Source of the DNA: Merdiplasma sp964643295
GTDB lineage: Bacteria; Bacillota; Clostridia; Lachnospirales; Lachnospiraceae
Direction of reading: 5' to 3'
NCBI GenBank assembly: GCA_964643295.1
Contig: CAZXSN010000008.1
Coordinates: 1 to 64,000 of the forward strand
DNA length: 64,000 bases
Part shown: positions 33,127 to 40,897 of the stretch, piece after piece
How positions within the stretch are numbered: position 1 is the stretch's first letter
Layout of the letters: the number at the start of each line of letters is the position of its first letter
Notes under the pieces: model-generated
What the model saw: only the letters and a program-made list of their open reading frames with translations
Database searches by the model: none
Told to the model about the DNA's origin: nothing
Translations under genes and position numbers: made by a program

Positions 33127-34617
33127 ATGAGCAAGATACTGGAAGTCAAACATGTGACAAAACGATACCCAGGCGTAGTTGCCCTGGATGACGTCTCTTT
33201 TGATGTGGAGCAGGGGGAGATCCTGGCGCTGATCGGGGAGAACGGAGCCGGAAAATCGACGCTGATCAAGACGATTGCCGGTGCCATCACGCCGGAGCAG
33301 GGCACCATTGTGATCGATGGAAAAGAGTTTTCAAAACTGACGCCCGGCCTTGCAAAGGAGGTCGGCATTGGTGTGGTCTATCAGGAGTTCGACCTGGTTC
33401 CGTCGTTAAGCATCGCGGAGAACATTTTCCTTGGCGATAAGGTGGGTTCGAAAAAAGGAATGCCGGACTTTAAGGAGATGAGATCCCGCGCTGCGCAGAT
33501 CCTTGACGATCTGGGAGTGAAGATGGATGTCAATACGCAGGTGCACATGCTCTCCACGGCGCAGATGCAGATCGTGGAGATCGCCAAGGCACTCGTGAAG
33601 AACTGTAAAGTGCTGATTATGGATGAACCGTCCGCCTCCATTCCGATGGCGGAGGTCGGAAACATGTTCCGGATCGTGCGCACACTGAAAGAACGCGGGG
33701 TCTCGATTATCTATATCAGTCACCGGCTGGAGGAACTGTTTGAACTGTGCGACCGGGTGACGGTGCTTCGGGACGGAAGGTATGTTGTGACGCGTAAGGT
33801 TGCGGATACCACCAAGCATGATCTGATTAAGGACATGATTGGCCGCGAACTGAACGAGAAATTCCCGGAGCGAAACACCGTGATCGGAGAACCTGTCCTG
33901 GATGTCAAAGATCTGACCGGCAACGGAGATTTCAACATCAACCTCACCCTGCATCGGGGAGAGATTTTAGGCCTTGCGGGACTGGTTGGCGCCGGACGAA
34001 CAGAACTGGCGAAGATGATCTGCGGCGATGTGAAGCCGCAAAGCGGGGAGATCCTTGTCAAGGGAAAGAAGATGAAAGCAGCTTCTGTAGCGGATGCGGT
34101 GGAACTTGGAATTGGTTTAATCCCGGAGGACCGTAAGCAGGAAGGGGCTTTCCTGGAGTACAGCGTCGAGTGGAATATCCCCGTGATGAGCCTGCGCAGA
34201 AACAGCAGGCACGGGCTGATGAATTTCAGGGCGCTTGCCTCCCTGGTCGAGAAATACACGAGAACGCTGGATATCAAGACACCTACGGTGAAGCAGCTGG
34301 TACGCAACCTCTCCGGCGGCAATCAGCAGAAGGTTGTGGTGGCCAAGGTGCTGGCGGCGGAGAATGACATCTTAATCTTTGATGAGCCGACGCGGGGGAT
34401 CGATGTCGGTGCCAAACAGGAGATCTATAAGCTGATGAACCGGCTGGTGGAAGAAGGCAATGCCATCCTGATGATCTCTTCGGAGATGGAGGAGATGCTG
34501 GGCATGAGTGACCGGATCCTGGTGCTGCACGAAGGCCGGGTGAGCGGGGAGCTGTCCAAAGAGGAGTTCAGTCAGGAAAAAGTGCTTACGCTGGCATCAG
34601 GAATTGTGGAGGAATAG
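33127..34617 (+). CDS. Ribose-type (CUT2) sugar ABC transporter ATP-binding protein
   Basis: This is a tandem-cassette ATPase of 496 residues. Cassette 1 has an intact Walker A GENGAGKST and a Walker B VLIMDEPSAS; its signature reads LSTAQMQIVEIAK. Cassette 2 has GLVGAGRTEL at its P-loop, the usual degenerate form of RbsA/MglA, plus LSGGNQQKVVVAK and ILIFDEPTRGIDVG. ATG 33127 is chosen, after GGAAAGG, because it begins the conserved ILEVKHVTKRYPG. The frame is open upstream to 32995, but that part lies within the leader hairpin. It is four bases from the permease gene. Confidence 0.94.
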   Translation: MSKILEVKHVTKRYPGVVALDDVSFDVEQGEILALIGENGAGKSTLIKTIAGAITPEQGTIVIDGKEFSKLTPGLAKEVGIGVVYQEFDLVPSLSIAENIFLGDKVGSKKGMPDFKEMRSRAAQILDDLGVKMDVNTQVHMLSTAQMQIVEIAKALVKNCKVLIMDEPSASIPMAEVGNMFRIVRTLKERGVSIIYISHRLEELFELCDRVTVLRDGRYVVTRKVADTTKHDLIKDMIGRELNEKFPERNTVIGEPVLDVKDLTGNGDFNINLTLHRGEILGLAGLVGAGRTELAKMICGDVKPQSGEILVKGKKMKAASVADAVELGIGLIPEDRKQEGAFLEYSVEWNIPVMSLRRNSRHGLMNFRALASLVEKYTRTLDIKTPTVKQLVRNLSGGNQQKVVVAKVLAAENDILIFDEPTRGIDVGAKQEIYKLMNRLVEEGNAILMISSEMEEMLGMSDRILVLHEGRVSGELSKEEFSQEKVLTLASGIVEE

Positions 34618-34620
34618 AAG

Positions 34621-35607
34621 ATGGCGAAAGTAGTTGATTTTTGCAGAAGAAATCTCGCGTGGGTTCTCCTGCTGCTGATCTGTGTGGTGTTCACCTTTAC
34701 GAGTGAGAACTTTCTGACACTGACGAACCTGCTGAATATCCTGAACCAGAATGCGTATGTGATCATCTCCGCCTACGGGATCGCTCTGATCATGATGTCC
34801 GGCGGACTGGATATGGCAGTCGGCTATCAGATGAGTATCTGCGGGGTGCTCTGTGCGATGATGATCATGAACGCCGGTGTGCCGATTCCCATTGCCGTGA
34901 TCGTCACAATCCTGATCAGTGTGGCGTTTGGTATGCTGGGAACACTGCTGGAACAGCTCCTTCAGCTGCCCCACATCTTTGTTTCCATTGGCCTCAGCAC
35001 GGTTTATCAGGGCATTGCCTATGTCATCACGAATTCCAAAACGATCTCCAGTTTACCGGCTTCCTTTAAGGTGATCGGGCAGGGGACGATCTTTCATCCG
35101 AGTCTCACGTATGCGACCATTTTCATGGTCGCGGCCGGAGTGGTCATGAGCTTTGTGATGGACCGCACGTATTTCGGCCGCTACGTGTTCGCTCTCGGAG
35201 GCAATGAGGCAGCCGCCCGACTGGCGGGGATCAATGTAAAGAAGATGAAGTATGCCATCGGTGCGATTTCCGGACTGTTTACCGGCATCGGGGCAGTGGT
35301 GTTAACCTCCCGTGTCGGGGCAGCGGCAGCCAATACGGCGGCGGGAACCGAAATCACGGTGATGACCGGTATCCTGGTCGGCGGTGTTTCGGTGCGCGGC
35401 GGTGAGGGCAAGATCGCCAACTGTGTGGCCGGTGTTCTGATCATGGGTCTTCTGGCGAACGGCATGCAGCTTGGAGGCCTGAATACCTATTATCAGTATG
35501 TGGCGAAGGGTGCGATCATGCTGCTCGTGATGTGGTTTGATGCTTTCCAGATCAAGCGCAGAGCAATCGCCTCCAACAGGCGCAAGGAGGAGAAGGCAGC
35601 GGCTTAA
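34621..35607 (+). CDS. Ribose-type (CUT2) sugar ABC transporter permease
   Basis: The 328-residue integral membrane protein has about eight to ten helices. It carries the family motif SGGLDMAVGYQMS (the GGIDLSVG-type coupling region, about residues 60-72). A later ANTAAGTEITVMTGILVGGVSVRGG is split across the conserved EA.AA..LGG cytosolic loop and contacts the ATPase. ATG 34621 follows GTGGAGGAATAGAAG. It completes the importer and ends the co-directional run that began at the two-component genes, facing the azlCD operon on minus. Confidence 0.93.
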   Translation: MAKVVDFCRRNLAWVLLLLICVVFTFTSENFLTLTNLLNILNQNAYVIISAYGIALIMMSGGLDMAVGYQMSICGVLCAMMIMNAGVPIPIAVIVTILISVAFGMLGTLLEQLLQLPHIFVSIGLSTVYQGIAYVITNSKTISSLPASFKVIGQGTIFHPSLTYATIFMVAAGVVMSFVMDRTYFGRYVFALGGNEAAARLAGINVKKMKYAIGAISGLFTGIGAVVLTSRVGAAAANTAAGTEITVMTGILVGGVSVRGGEGKIANCVAGVLIMGLLANGMQLGGLNTYYQYVAKGAIMLLVMWFDAFQIKRRAIASNRRKEEKAAA

Positions 35608-35677
35608 GAACGACTGAAACGGCAGAAAGCGGGACATCCTGTTCTTCGTCTGAGACATCTTTTCCTGGCAGGGGTTT

Positions 35678-36004
35678 TCAAAAGACGGCCTGCACCAGGA
35701 ACATGTAGCATACGGTGCCTCCGGCGATGGACAGCAGCATGTTCCGCTTTTTTACGTGCAAAAAGACCACCACCAGAATGGCGATCAGCTCCGGGATCCC
35801 GTGGCTGCCGGTAAGGACATGCACGTTTTTGAGCGAGTAGACAATGAGCATCCCAAAAAGCGCTCCCGGAAGCATTCTCCCCAGATCGCGGATATAGCCT
35901 GGAGTCGGTTTGTCCGCCGGGAAAAGCAGAAACGGCAGGAAGCGCGTGAGCATCGTCCCTAAGACTACCATGGCGATGGTGATGATCTGCTGTGTCAAAG
36001 TCAT
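35678..36004 (-). CDS. azlD: AzlD-type branched-chain amino acid export subunit
   Basis: This small 108-residue membrane protein with four helices is the partner of AzlC in exporting branched-chain amino acids and analogues such as azaleucine. The N-terminal TRFLPFLLF is the family hallmark (TR-x-L-P-F). A C-terminal KKRNMLLSIAGGTVCYM fits the last helix. Its ATG overlaps the azlC stop by four bases (ATGA), as is usual for the pair. It runs convergent with the sugar transporter. Confidence 0.9.
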   Translation of the reverse strand: MTLTQQIITIAMVVLGTMLTRFLPFLLFPADKPTPGYIRDLGRMLPGALFGMLIVYSLKNVHVLTGSHGIPELIAILVVVFLHVKKRNMLLSIAGGTVCYMFLVQAVF

Positions 36005-36711
36005 GCCTGGTCTCCTTTCTTTTTAAGGCGCAGCAAGGTAAGCGCGGTAAGGATTGCAATCATGGCAGGGATGATAAACCGGTCAGGGCCAAACATAAGC
36101 AGGCAAAGAAGGGAAAGTCCCACTCCCAACAGGGCGCTGGTATGGTCCTTCTCCTTTTGCCACTGATCGAGGAAAATCACGACGAACATGGCCGTCATCA
36201 CGAAATCCAGCCCTTCTGTTTCAAAGGGGATCAGAGAACCGAAGAGTCCGCCGATAGCGGCCCCCAGGCACCAGTAACACTGGTTTAAGAGCGAGACGAA
36301 GAAATAGAACCATCCCGCATCGACACCCTCCGGAATCTTTGCCGCGCAGTTGATCGAGAAGGTTTCATCGCACAGCGCAAAGACCAGATACCATTTTTTC
36401 TTTCCCACATCCCGGTATTTATCCAGCATCGAAATTCCGTAAAACAAGTGTCTCGCGTTGATCATGAGAGTCATCGCGAGAGCCTGCAGCGGATGAAAAG
36501 CCCCAAGCAGAAGGTCCACCGCGACAAACTGCATGGAACCCGCAAAGATGGTCACACTCATAATCAGCGGGTACCAGAAGGAAAAACCGGAAACTCCCAT
36601 GTAAATCCCGTATGTCATGCCCAGAAAGCCGAAACCGGCCAGAATGGGCAGTGTATAGGGAAACGCCGCCTGCAGCGCTCTCTGGCAGACCTTTCTTTTG
36701 GAAGGATCCAT
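36001..36711 (-). CDS. azlC: AzlC-family branched-chain amino acid exporter
   Basis: The 236-residue membrane protein has about six helices. It starts with the conserved AFPYTLPILAGFGFLGMTYG, and the SFWYPLIMSVTIFAGSMQFV and MINARHLFYGISML motifs typical of AzlC follow. ATG 36711 is preferred to ATG 36741 because AGAGGTGATG lies six bases before it. It forms a two-gene operon with azlD. Confidence 0.92.
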   Translation of the reverse strand: MDPSKRKVCQRALQAAFPYTLPILAGFGFLGMTYGIYMGVSGFSFWYPLIMSVTIFAGSMQFVAVDLLLGAFHPLQALAMTLMINARHLFYGISMLDKYRDVGKKKWYLVFALCDETFSINCAAKIPEGVDAGWFYFFVSLLNQCYWCLGAAIGGLFGSLIPFETEGLDFVMTAMFVVIFLDQWQKEKDHTSALLGVGLSLLCLLMFGPDRFIIPAMIAILTALTLLRLKKKGDQA

Positions 36712-37006
36712 TTTTGCATCACCTCTAGGTTTATCATACATCCTCCAATCTCTTCCTTCAAGCGGGAAATGGACAAAAAGAAGCCAAGAGAAAAAGGCAT
36801 AAGACTTCAGATTCTGATCCGCGTATGGGAAAACCTGTCCCCGCCTTTTTCAATCTGTTTGAAAAAGCGGTTCCCTCAGTCGTTTTTTCCGGCAAAAGTA
36901 CCAAAAGACGAAAAGGCGTATATTTCGAAACTGACGGAAAGTTTTCTGAGAGTAAGGAGAAAGTTCTGTGCTTTCGCCAAAAAGACAACTCTTAAGAAAA
37001 TATAGT
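36712..37006. other. Intergenic region upstream of amt, with an inverted repeat
   Basis: This is non-coding between divergent azlC and amt. CCGCCTTTTTCAA and TTGAAAAAGCGG (36841-36870) form a 12-bp stem with one bulge. It is followed further on by a T-run (CGTTTTTT), so it might terminate plus-strand transcripts. Nothing else is recognised. Confidence 0.4.
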
Positions 37007-37035
37007 TGACTTTGAGGGGCTGCAAGACTAAACTT
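37007..37035 (+). promoter_or_regulatory. Promoter of the amt-PII gene
   Basis: TTGACT (37007-37012), a 17-base spacer and TAAACT (37030-37035) make a good sigma-A promoter. An inverted repeat CTGCAA-N17-TTGCAG (37021-37026 with 37044-37049) straddles the -10 and may be an operator. Confidence 0.6.
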
Positions 37036-37053
37036 TTACGCGTTGCAGGCAAG

Positions 37054-37090
37054 GGCGCTTAGAGGAAACTTTAGGCGCCCTGTTTTGATT
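37054..37090 (+). terminator. Attenuator-like hairpin in the amt-PII leader
   Basis: GGGCGC (37054-37059) and GCGCCC (37076-37081) enclose 16 bases and are followed by TGTTTTGATT. Lying between the promoter and start codon 37131, it looks like a conditional terminator. A nitrogen-linked antiterminator (ANTAR type) is one possibility, but the loop does not match the classic hexaloop. Confidence 0.4.
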
Positions 37091-37130
37091 CTTGGATTCT
37101 TTGGTTTCAAAGAGAGTGAGGAGGAACACT

Positions 37131-38885
37131 ATGACACAGGAAGTAATGACAGCAATCAGCGAGGCAGTGGGGAATGAAGTGTTCGCGGTCTGGTTTCTGA
37201 TCGGGGCGGCGCTGGTGTTTTTCATGCAGGCGGGATTCGCCATGGTGGAGACGGGCTTTACAAGGGCGAAGAATGCGGGGAACATCATCATGAAAAACCT
37301 GATGGATTTCTGTATCGGAACCTGTGTGTTTATCGTGATCGGCTTTGGTTTGCTTTTAGGGGAGGATGCCTTAAACGGATTTTTAGGAAAGCCTACGATG
37401 GGAATTTTTACCGACTACGCCAACTTTGACTGGTCCAACTTTGTCTTCAACCTGGTATTCTGCGCGACGGCGGCCACAATCGTTTCCGGCGCAATGGCGG
37501 AGCGGACGAAGTTTTTATCCTACTGTATCTATTCAGCTGTGATCTCAGCCGTGGTGTATCCGATCGAAGCGCACTGGATCTGGGGCGGCGGCTGGCTTGT
37601 TCAGCGGGGGTTTCACGATTTTGCCGGTTCCTGTGCGATTCACATGGTCGGCGGATTAACTGCCTTAATCGGAGCAGCCATGGAAGGGGCAAGGATCGGG
37701 AAGTTTACGCGGGATGAGAGAGGGAAAGTGACGAAAGTGCATGCCTTCCCCGGCCACAACATCGTCGTCGGCGCTTTGGGGTGCTTTATCCTCTGGTTCG
37801 GCTGGTACGGTTTCAACGGCGCGGCCTGCAAAACCGGCGAGCAGCTGGCCTCGGTGTTCATGGCGACCACGATTGCCCCGGCGGTGGCAACTGTGACCTG
37901 CATGATCTTCACCTGGATCAAATACGGGAAACCGGATGTCTCCATGTGCCTGAACGCGTCCCTGGCCGGTCTGGTCGCCATCACGGCTCCCTGCGACATG
38001 GTGGATACTTTCGGGTCGGTTGTGATCGGTGCCGTGGCAGGTCTTCTGGTGGTGTTCGGCGTCTGGTTCTGTGACAACGTGATCCATGTGGATGATCCGG
38101 TCGGCGCGATTGCCGTCCACTTCATGAACGGGATGTGGGGCACCATCGCTGTGGGACTGTTTGCCACGGATGCGGCTCCGGACTGTACGGTCAACGGATT
38201 GTTCTACGGCGGCGGTTTCTCTCAGCTTGGCATTCAGTTAATCGGCATGCTTTCGGTCTTAGCCTGGACAGGGGTGACTATGACGATCGTGTTTAAGTTA
38301 ATCGATCTGACGGTCGGCCTGCGGGTTTCCAAAGAGGAGGAGATCGAGGGACTGGACGTGAAAGAGCATGGACTTTCCTCCGCTTACGCAGGTTTCAGTA
38401 TCATCGATGTCACTTCCGGATCGATGGATATCAATGAGAATACGGATCTCGGCGAGAGCGATTATGAGAAGGCCTCCAGTGTGCAGAAAGACGCGGCTGT
38501 CCGAGTCGCCGGTGCACTGGATCTGGATACCGGTATCCACAAGGTGTCCATCATCGCCAGACTGTCCCGCTATGACCGCTTAAAGACCGCTCTCAACGAT
38601 CTGGGTGTGACCGGCATGACGGTCACCCAGGTGATGGGCTGCGGCGTTCAGAAAGGAGCAGGAGAAAAGTACCGCGGCGTAGAAATGGACGCGACGCTGC
38701 TGCCGAAGGTGAAGGTGGAAGTGATTGTCAGCAAGATCCCGGTCAGCGAGGTGATCGAGGCCGCCAAGAAGGCGCTTTACACCGGGCATATCGGCGACGG
38801 GAAGATTTTTGTCTACAACGTGCAGAAAGTCGTGAAGGTCCGTACCGGGGAGGAAGACTACGCGGCGCTGCAGGATGTGGAGTAG
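37131..38885 (+). CDS. Ammonium transporter fused to a C-terminal PII signal domain
   Basis: The 584-residue protein couples ammonium uptake and nitrogen sensing in one chain. Residues about 15-410 form the 11-helix Amt channel (FFMQAGFAMVETGFTRAKN, the Amt signature DFAGSCAIHMVGG, and the late FNGMWGTIA-like HFMNGMWGTIAVG). From about 471 to 575 comes a PII (GlnB) domain: KVSIIARLSRYDRLKTALND, T-loop with Tyr514 in KYRGVEMD, and the TGHIGDGKIFVYNV nucleotide loop. ATG 37131 follows GAGGAGGAACACT. No separate glnK is needed. A type III glutamine synthetase further on (54.9 kb) fits ammonium assimilation. Confidence 0.95.
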   Translation: MTQEVMTAISEAVGNEVFAVWFLIGAALVFFMQAGFAMVETGFTRAKNAGNIIMKNLMDFCIGTCVFIVIGFGLLLGEDALNGFLGKPTMGIFTDYANFDWSNFVFNLVFCATAATIVSGAMAERTKFLSYCIYSAVISAVVYPIEAHWIWGGGWLVQRGFHDFAGSCAIHMVGGLTALIGAAMEGARIGKFTRDERGKVTKVHAFPGHNIVVGALGCFILWFGWYGFNGAACKTGEQLASVFMATTIAPAVATVTCMIFTWIKYGKPDVSMCLNASLAGLVAITAPCDMVDTFGSVVIGAVAGLLVVFGVWFCDNVIHVDDPVGAIAVHFMNGMWGTIAVGLFATDAAPDCTVNGLFYGGGFSQLGIQLIGMLSVLAWTGVTMTIVFKLIDLTVGLRVSKEEEIEGLDVKEHGLSSAYAGFSIIDVTSGSMDINENTDLGESDYEKASSVQKDAAVRVAGALDLDTGIHKVSIIARLSRYDRLKTALNDLGVTGMTVTQVMGCGVQKGAGEKYRGVEMDATLLPKVKVEVIVSKIPVSEVIEAAKKALYTGHIGDGKIFVYNVQKVVKVRTGEEDYAALQDVE

Positions 38886-39120
38886 GAGATCATCCGGGAA
38901 GGAAGATGGGGCGGCAGATATGCTTCTCTTTGTTCTTCGGTCTCTCAGCGGATTTTAAATGGAAAGCATGGTGAGAGACCTGGAAAAACAGCTGTCCGGC
39001 ATTTAAGATGAAAGAGGACATTTACCCTGCTGCTTTGCGTTTCCTGAAACTTTGAGATTCATCAGATATTTTCGAATGAGTTTGGACTTTGGGAAGGCTG
39101 CCGCTTTTGCGGCGGCCTTC
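38886..39120. other. Intergenic region between amt-PII and mgtE with two strong inverted repeats
   Basis: GGTCTCTCA (38939-38947) and TGAGAGACC (38972-38980) form a perfect 9-bp inverted repeat with a 24-base spacer. GAAGGCTGCCGC (39093-39104) and GCGGCGGCCTTC (39109-39120) form a 12-bp stem with a TTTT loop. Neither is followed by a clear T-tract. Open frames here are shadows without ribosome sites. Confidence 0.5.
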
Positions 39121-39149
39121 TTGACGCTTCCGGCAAAAGAGGATAGAAT
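39121..39149 (+). promoter_or_regulatory. Promoter of mgtE
   Basis: TTGACG (39121-39126) abuts the strong hairpin just described. After 17 bases comes TAGAAT (39144-39149). The leader to the start codon is about 150 bases. I searched it by eye for an M-box magnesium riboswitch and did not find one. Confidence 0.6.
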
Positions 39150-39306
39150 AGGGGCAGAAATAAACCCCGGAACGCGGAAGCTGTAAGCGGAAAGAGAAAG
39201 GAAAGAAGCGCGAAGCCTCCGGTTACATCGGGAAAAGAAGAAAAAAGAAAAGGAGACAAAAAGTTGGGAAGAAGATAGAGAAAAGTGTTTGGAGGGAGGT
39301 GTTTTC

Positions 39307-40659
39307 ATGGCATTGACAGAGACGGAAAAAGAGCATCTGGCCGACCTTGCGGAGAGAAAACATTTTGTGGAGATGAAGGAAGCGCTCTGTGACAGGAACG
39401 AGGTGGACATCGCGGAGGTATTAACCGAGCTTACACCCGAGCAGGCGCTGGTTACCTTCCGGCTGCTGCCGAAAGATCTGGCATCAGAGGTGTTTGCCTG
39501 TCTGGAGATCGAGGAGCAGCGGCATATCATCAACGGACTGGAGGACCGGGAACTGGGGACGATCCTGGAGGATCTCTCCATCGACGATGCGGTGGACATG
39601 GTCGAGGAACTGCCGGCTTCCGTGGTCAAGAGGATCTTAAAGATCGCCAAACCGGAGACACGCAGTCTGATCAACCAGTATCTGCAGTATCCGGATGACA
39701 GCGCCGGCAGCATTATGACTGCGGAGTATGTCGCTCTGCGTCCGTCCATGACCGTGGAGGAGGCCTTCTCCTATATCCGCAAAAACGGCGTGGACAAGGA
39801 GACGATCTACACCTGTTACGTGATCAATCCCGAGCGGAAGCTTTTGGGCGTGGTCACTTTGAAGGATCTTCTGATGCACCCCCTGGAAAACCGGGTGGAG
39901 GAGATCATGGATGATGATGTCCTTTCCGCCCTGACAACGGATGACCAGGAGGAGGTTGTGAGCATCTTCAACCGCTACGACCTTCTGGCGCTGCCGGTGG
40001 TCGACAAGGAGAACCGTCTGGTCGGCATCGTTACGGTCGATGATGTCGTGGATGTCATGGAACAGGAAGCCACCGAGGATTTCCAGAAGATGGCCGGCAT
40101 GACCTCCAGTGAAAAGTCTTATTTAAAAACCAGCGTGTTCACGCTGGCGAAAAACCGCATCGTCTGGCTGATGGTGCTGATGATCAGCAGTACGGTGACC
40201 GGACTTATTCTGACACACTACGAGGCGGCTTTTTCCGCCATTCCGCTGCTGGTAAGTTTTATCCCTACTCTGATGGGAACCGGCGGCAATTCCGGCAGTC
40301 AGGCGAGCACTTTGATCATCCGCAGCATGGCGACGGGGGAGATTCAGCCGCGGGATATCCTGAAAGTGGTCTGGAAGGAGATCCGCGTCGGGTTTCTTTG
40401 CGGCGCGGCGCTTGCCGCCGTCAACTTTATCCGGCTGATGATCATGTATCCGGACAGTTTCCTGGTGAGCCTGACCGTGGTTTTAAGCATGCTGCTGATC
40501 GTGATCCTGGCAAAGACTCTGGGAGCGCTGCTGCCGATTGGGGCAAAGGTGATCGGCCTGGATCCGGCTTTGATGGCCTCCCCGATGCTGACAACGATTC
40601 TGGATGCCTGTTCGATGCTGATTTACTTTTCGATCGCCTCGGTGCTGCTGCCTATCTGA
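39307..40659 (+). CDS. mgtE: Magnesium transporter MgtE
   Basis: This is a Mg2+ channel with cytosolic gating domains, 450 residues. The N-terminal helical domain (about 1-125) contains repeated EVLTELTPEQAL and LEDLSIDDAVDMVEELP superhelix units. Two CBS domains follow (about 130-255: MTAEYVALRPSMTVEEAF, IMDDDVLSALTTDDQEEVV). The five-helix pore (about 285-450) has TLMGTGGNSGSQASTLIIRS, the hallmark GGN-x-G-x-Q selectivity region. ATG 39307 follows GGAGGGAGGTG and gives the family start. Confidence 0.95.
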   Translation: MALTETEKEHLADLAERKHFVEMKEALCDRNEVDIAEVLTELTPEQALVTFRLLPKDLASEVFACLEIEEQRHIINGLEDRELGTILEDLSIDDAVDMVEELPASVVKRILKIAKPETRSLINQYLQYPDDSAGSIMTAEYVALRPSMTVEEAFSYIRKNGVDKETIYTCYVINPERKLLGVVTLKDLLMHPLENRVEEIMDDDVLSALTTDDQEEVVSIFNRYDLLALPVVDKENRLVGIVTVDDVVDVMEQEATEDFQKMAGMTSSEKSYLKTSVFTLAKNRIVWLMVLMISSTVTGLILTHYEAAFSAIPLLVSFIPTLMGTGGNSGSQASTLIIRSMATGEIQPRDILKVVWKEIRVGFLCGAALAAVNFIRLMIMYPDSFLVSLTVVLSMLLIVILAKTLGALLPIGAKVIGLDPALMASPMLTTILDACSMLIYFSIASVLLPI

Positions 40660-40747
40660 ACGAAACCTGAAACACAGTCGAATGACAGCGCACAAGAACC
40701 AGGTTAAGAGGAAGAAGGAACCCCGCGGAACCTGAAAAAAAGTTAAG

Positions 40748-40770
40748 CCAAAAGATAAGGATCCTTTTGG
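40748..40770 (+). terminator. Hairpin downstream of mgtE
   Basis: CCAAAAG (40748-40754) pairs with CTTTTGG (40764-40770). A T-run (GTTTTTTAG) follows 12 bases later, so it is a weak terminator candidate for mgtE. Confidence 0.35.
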
Positions 40771-40897
40771 GATAAACAAAAAGTTTTTTAGACCGGCTGA
40801 AGATGCCCGGAAGATGTTTGGCTATTAGCGGCTGAAGACATTGGGTTTTTAAAATGGTGTCTGCCTGACGGGAAACCTAACTTTAGGAGGAAATACA

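Noticed and set aside
39150..39306. Possible M-box magnesium riboswitch before mgtE
   Set aside because: The leader is purine-rich and lacks the conserved M-box core by eye; the start codon is reached without a terminator stem.
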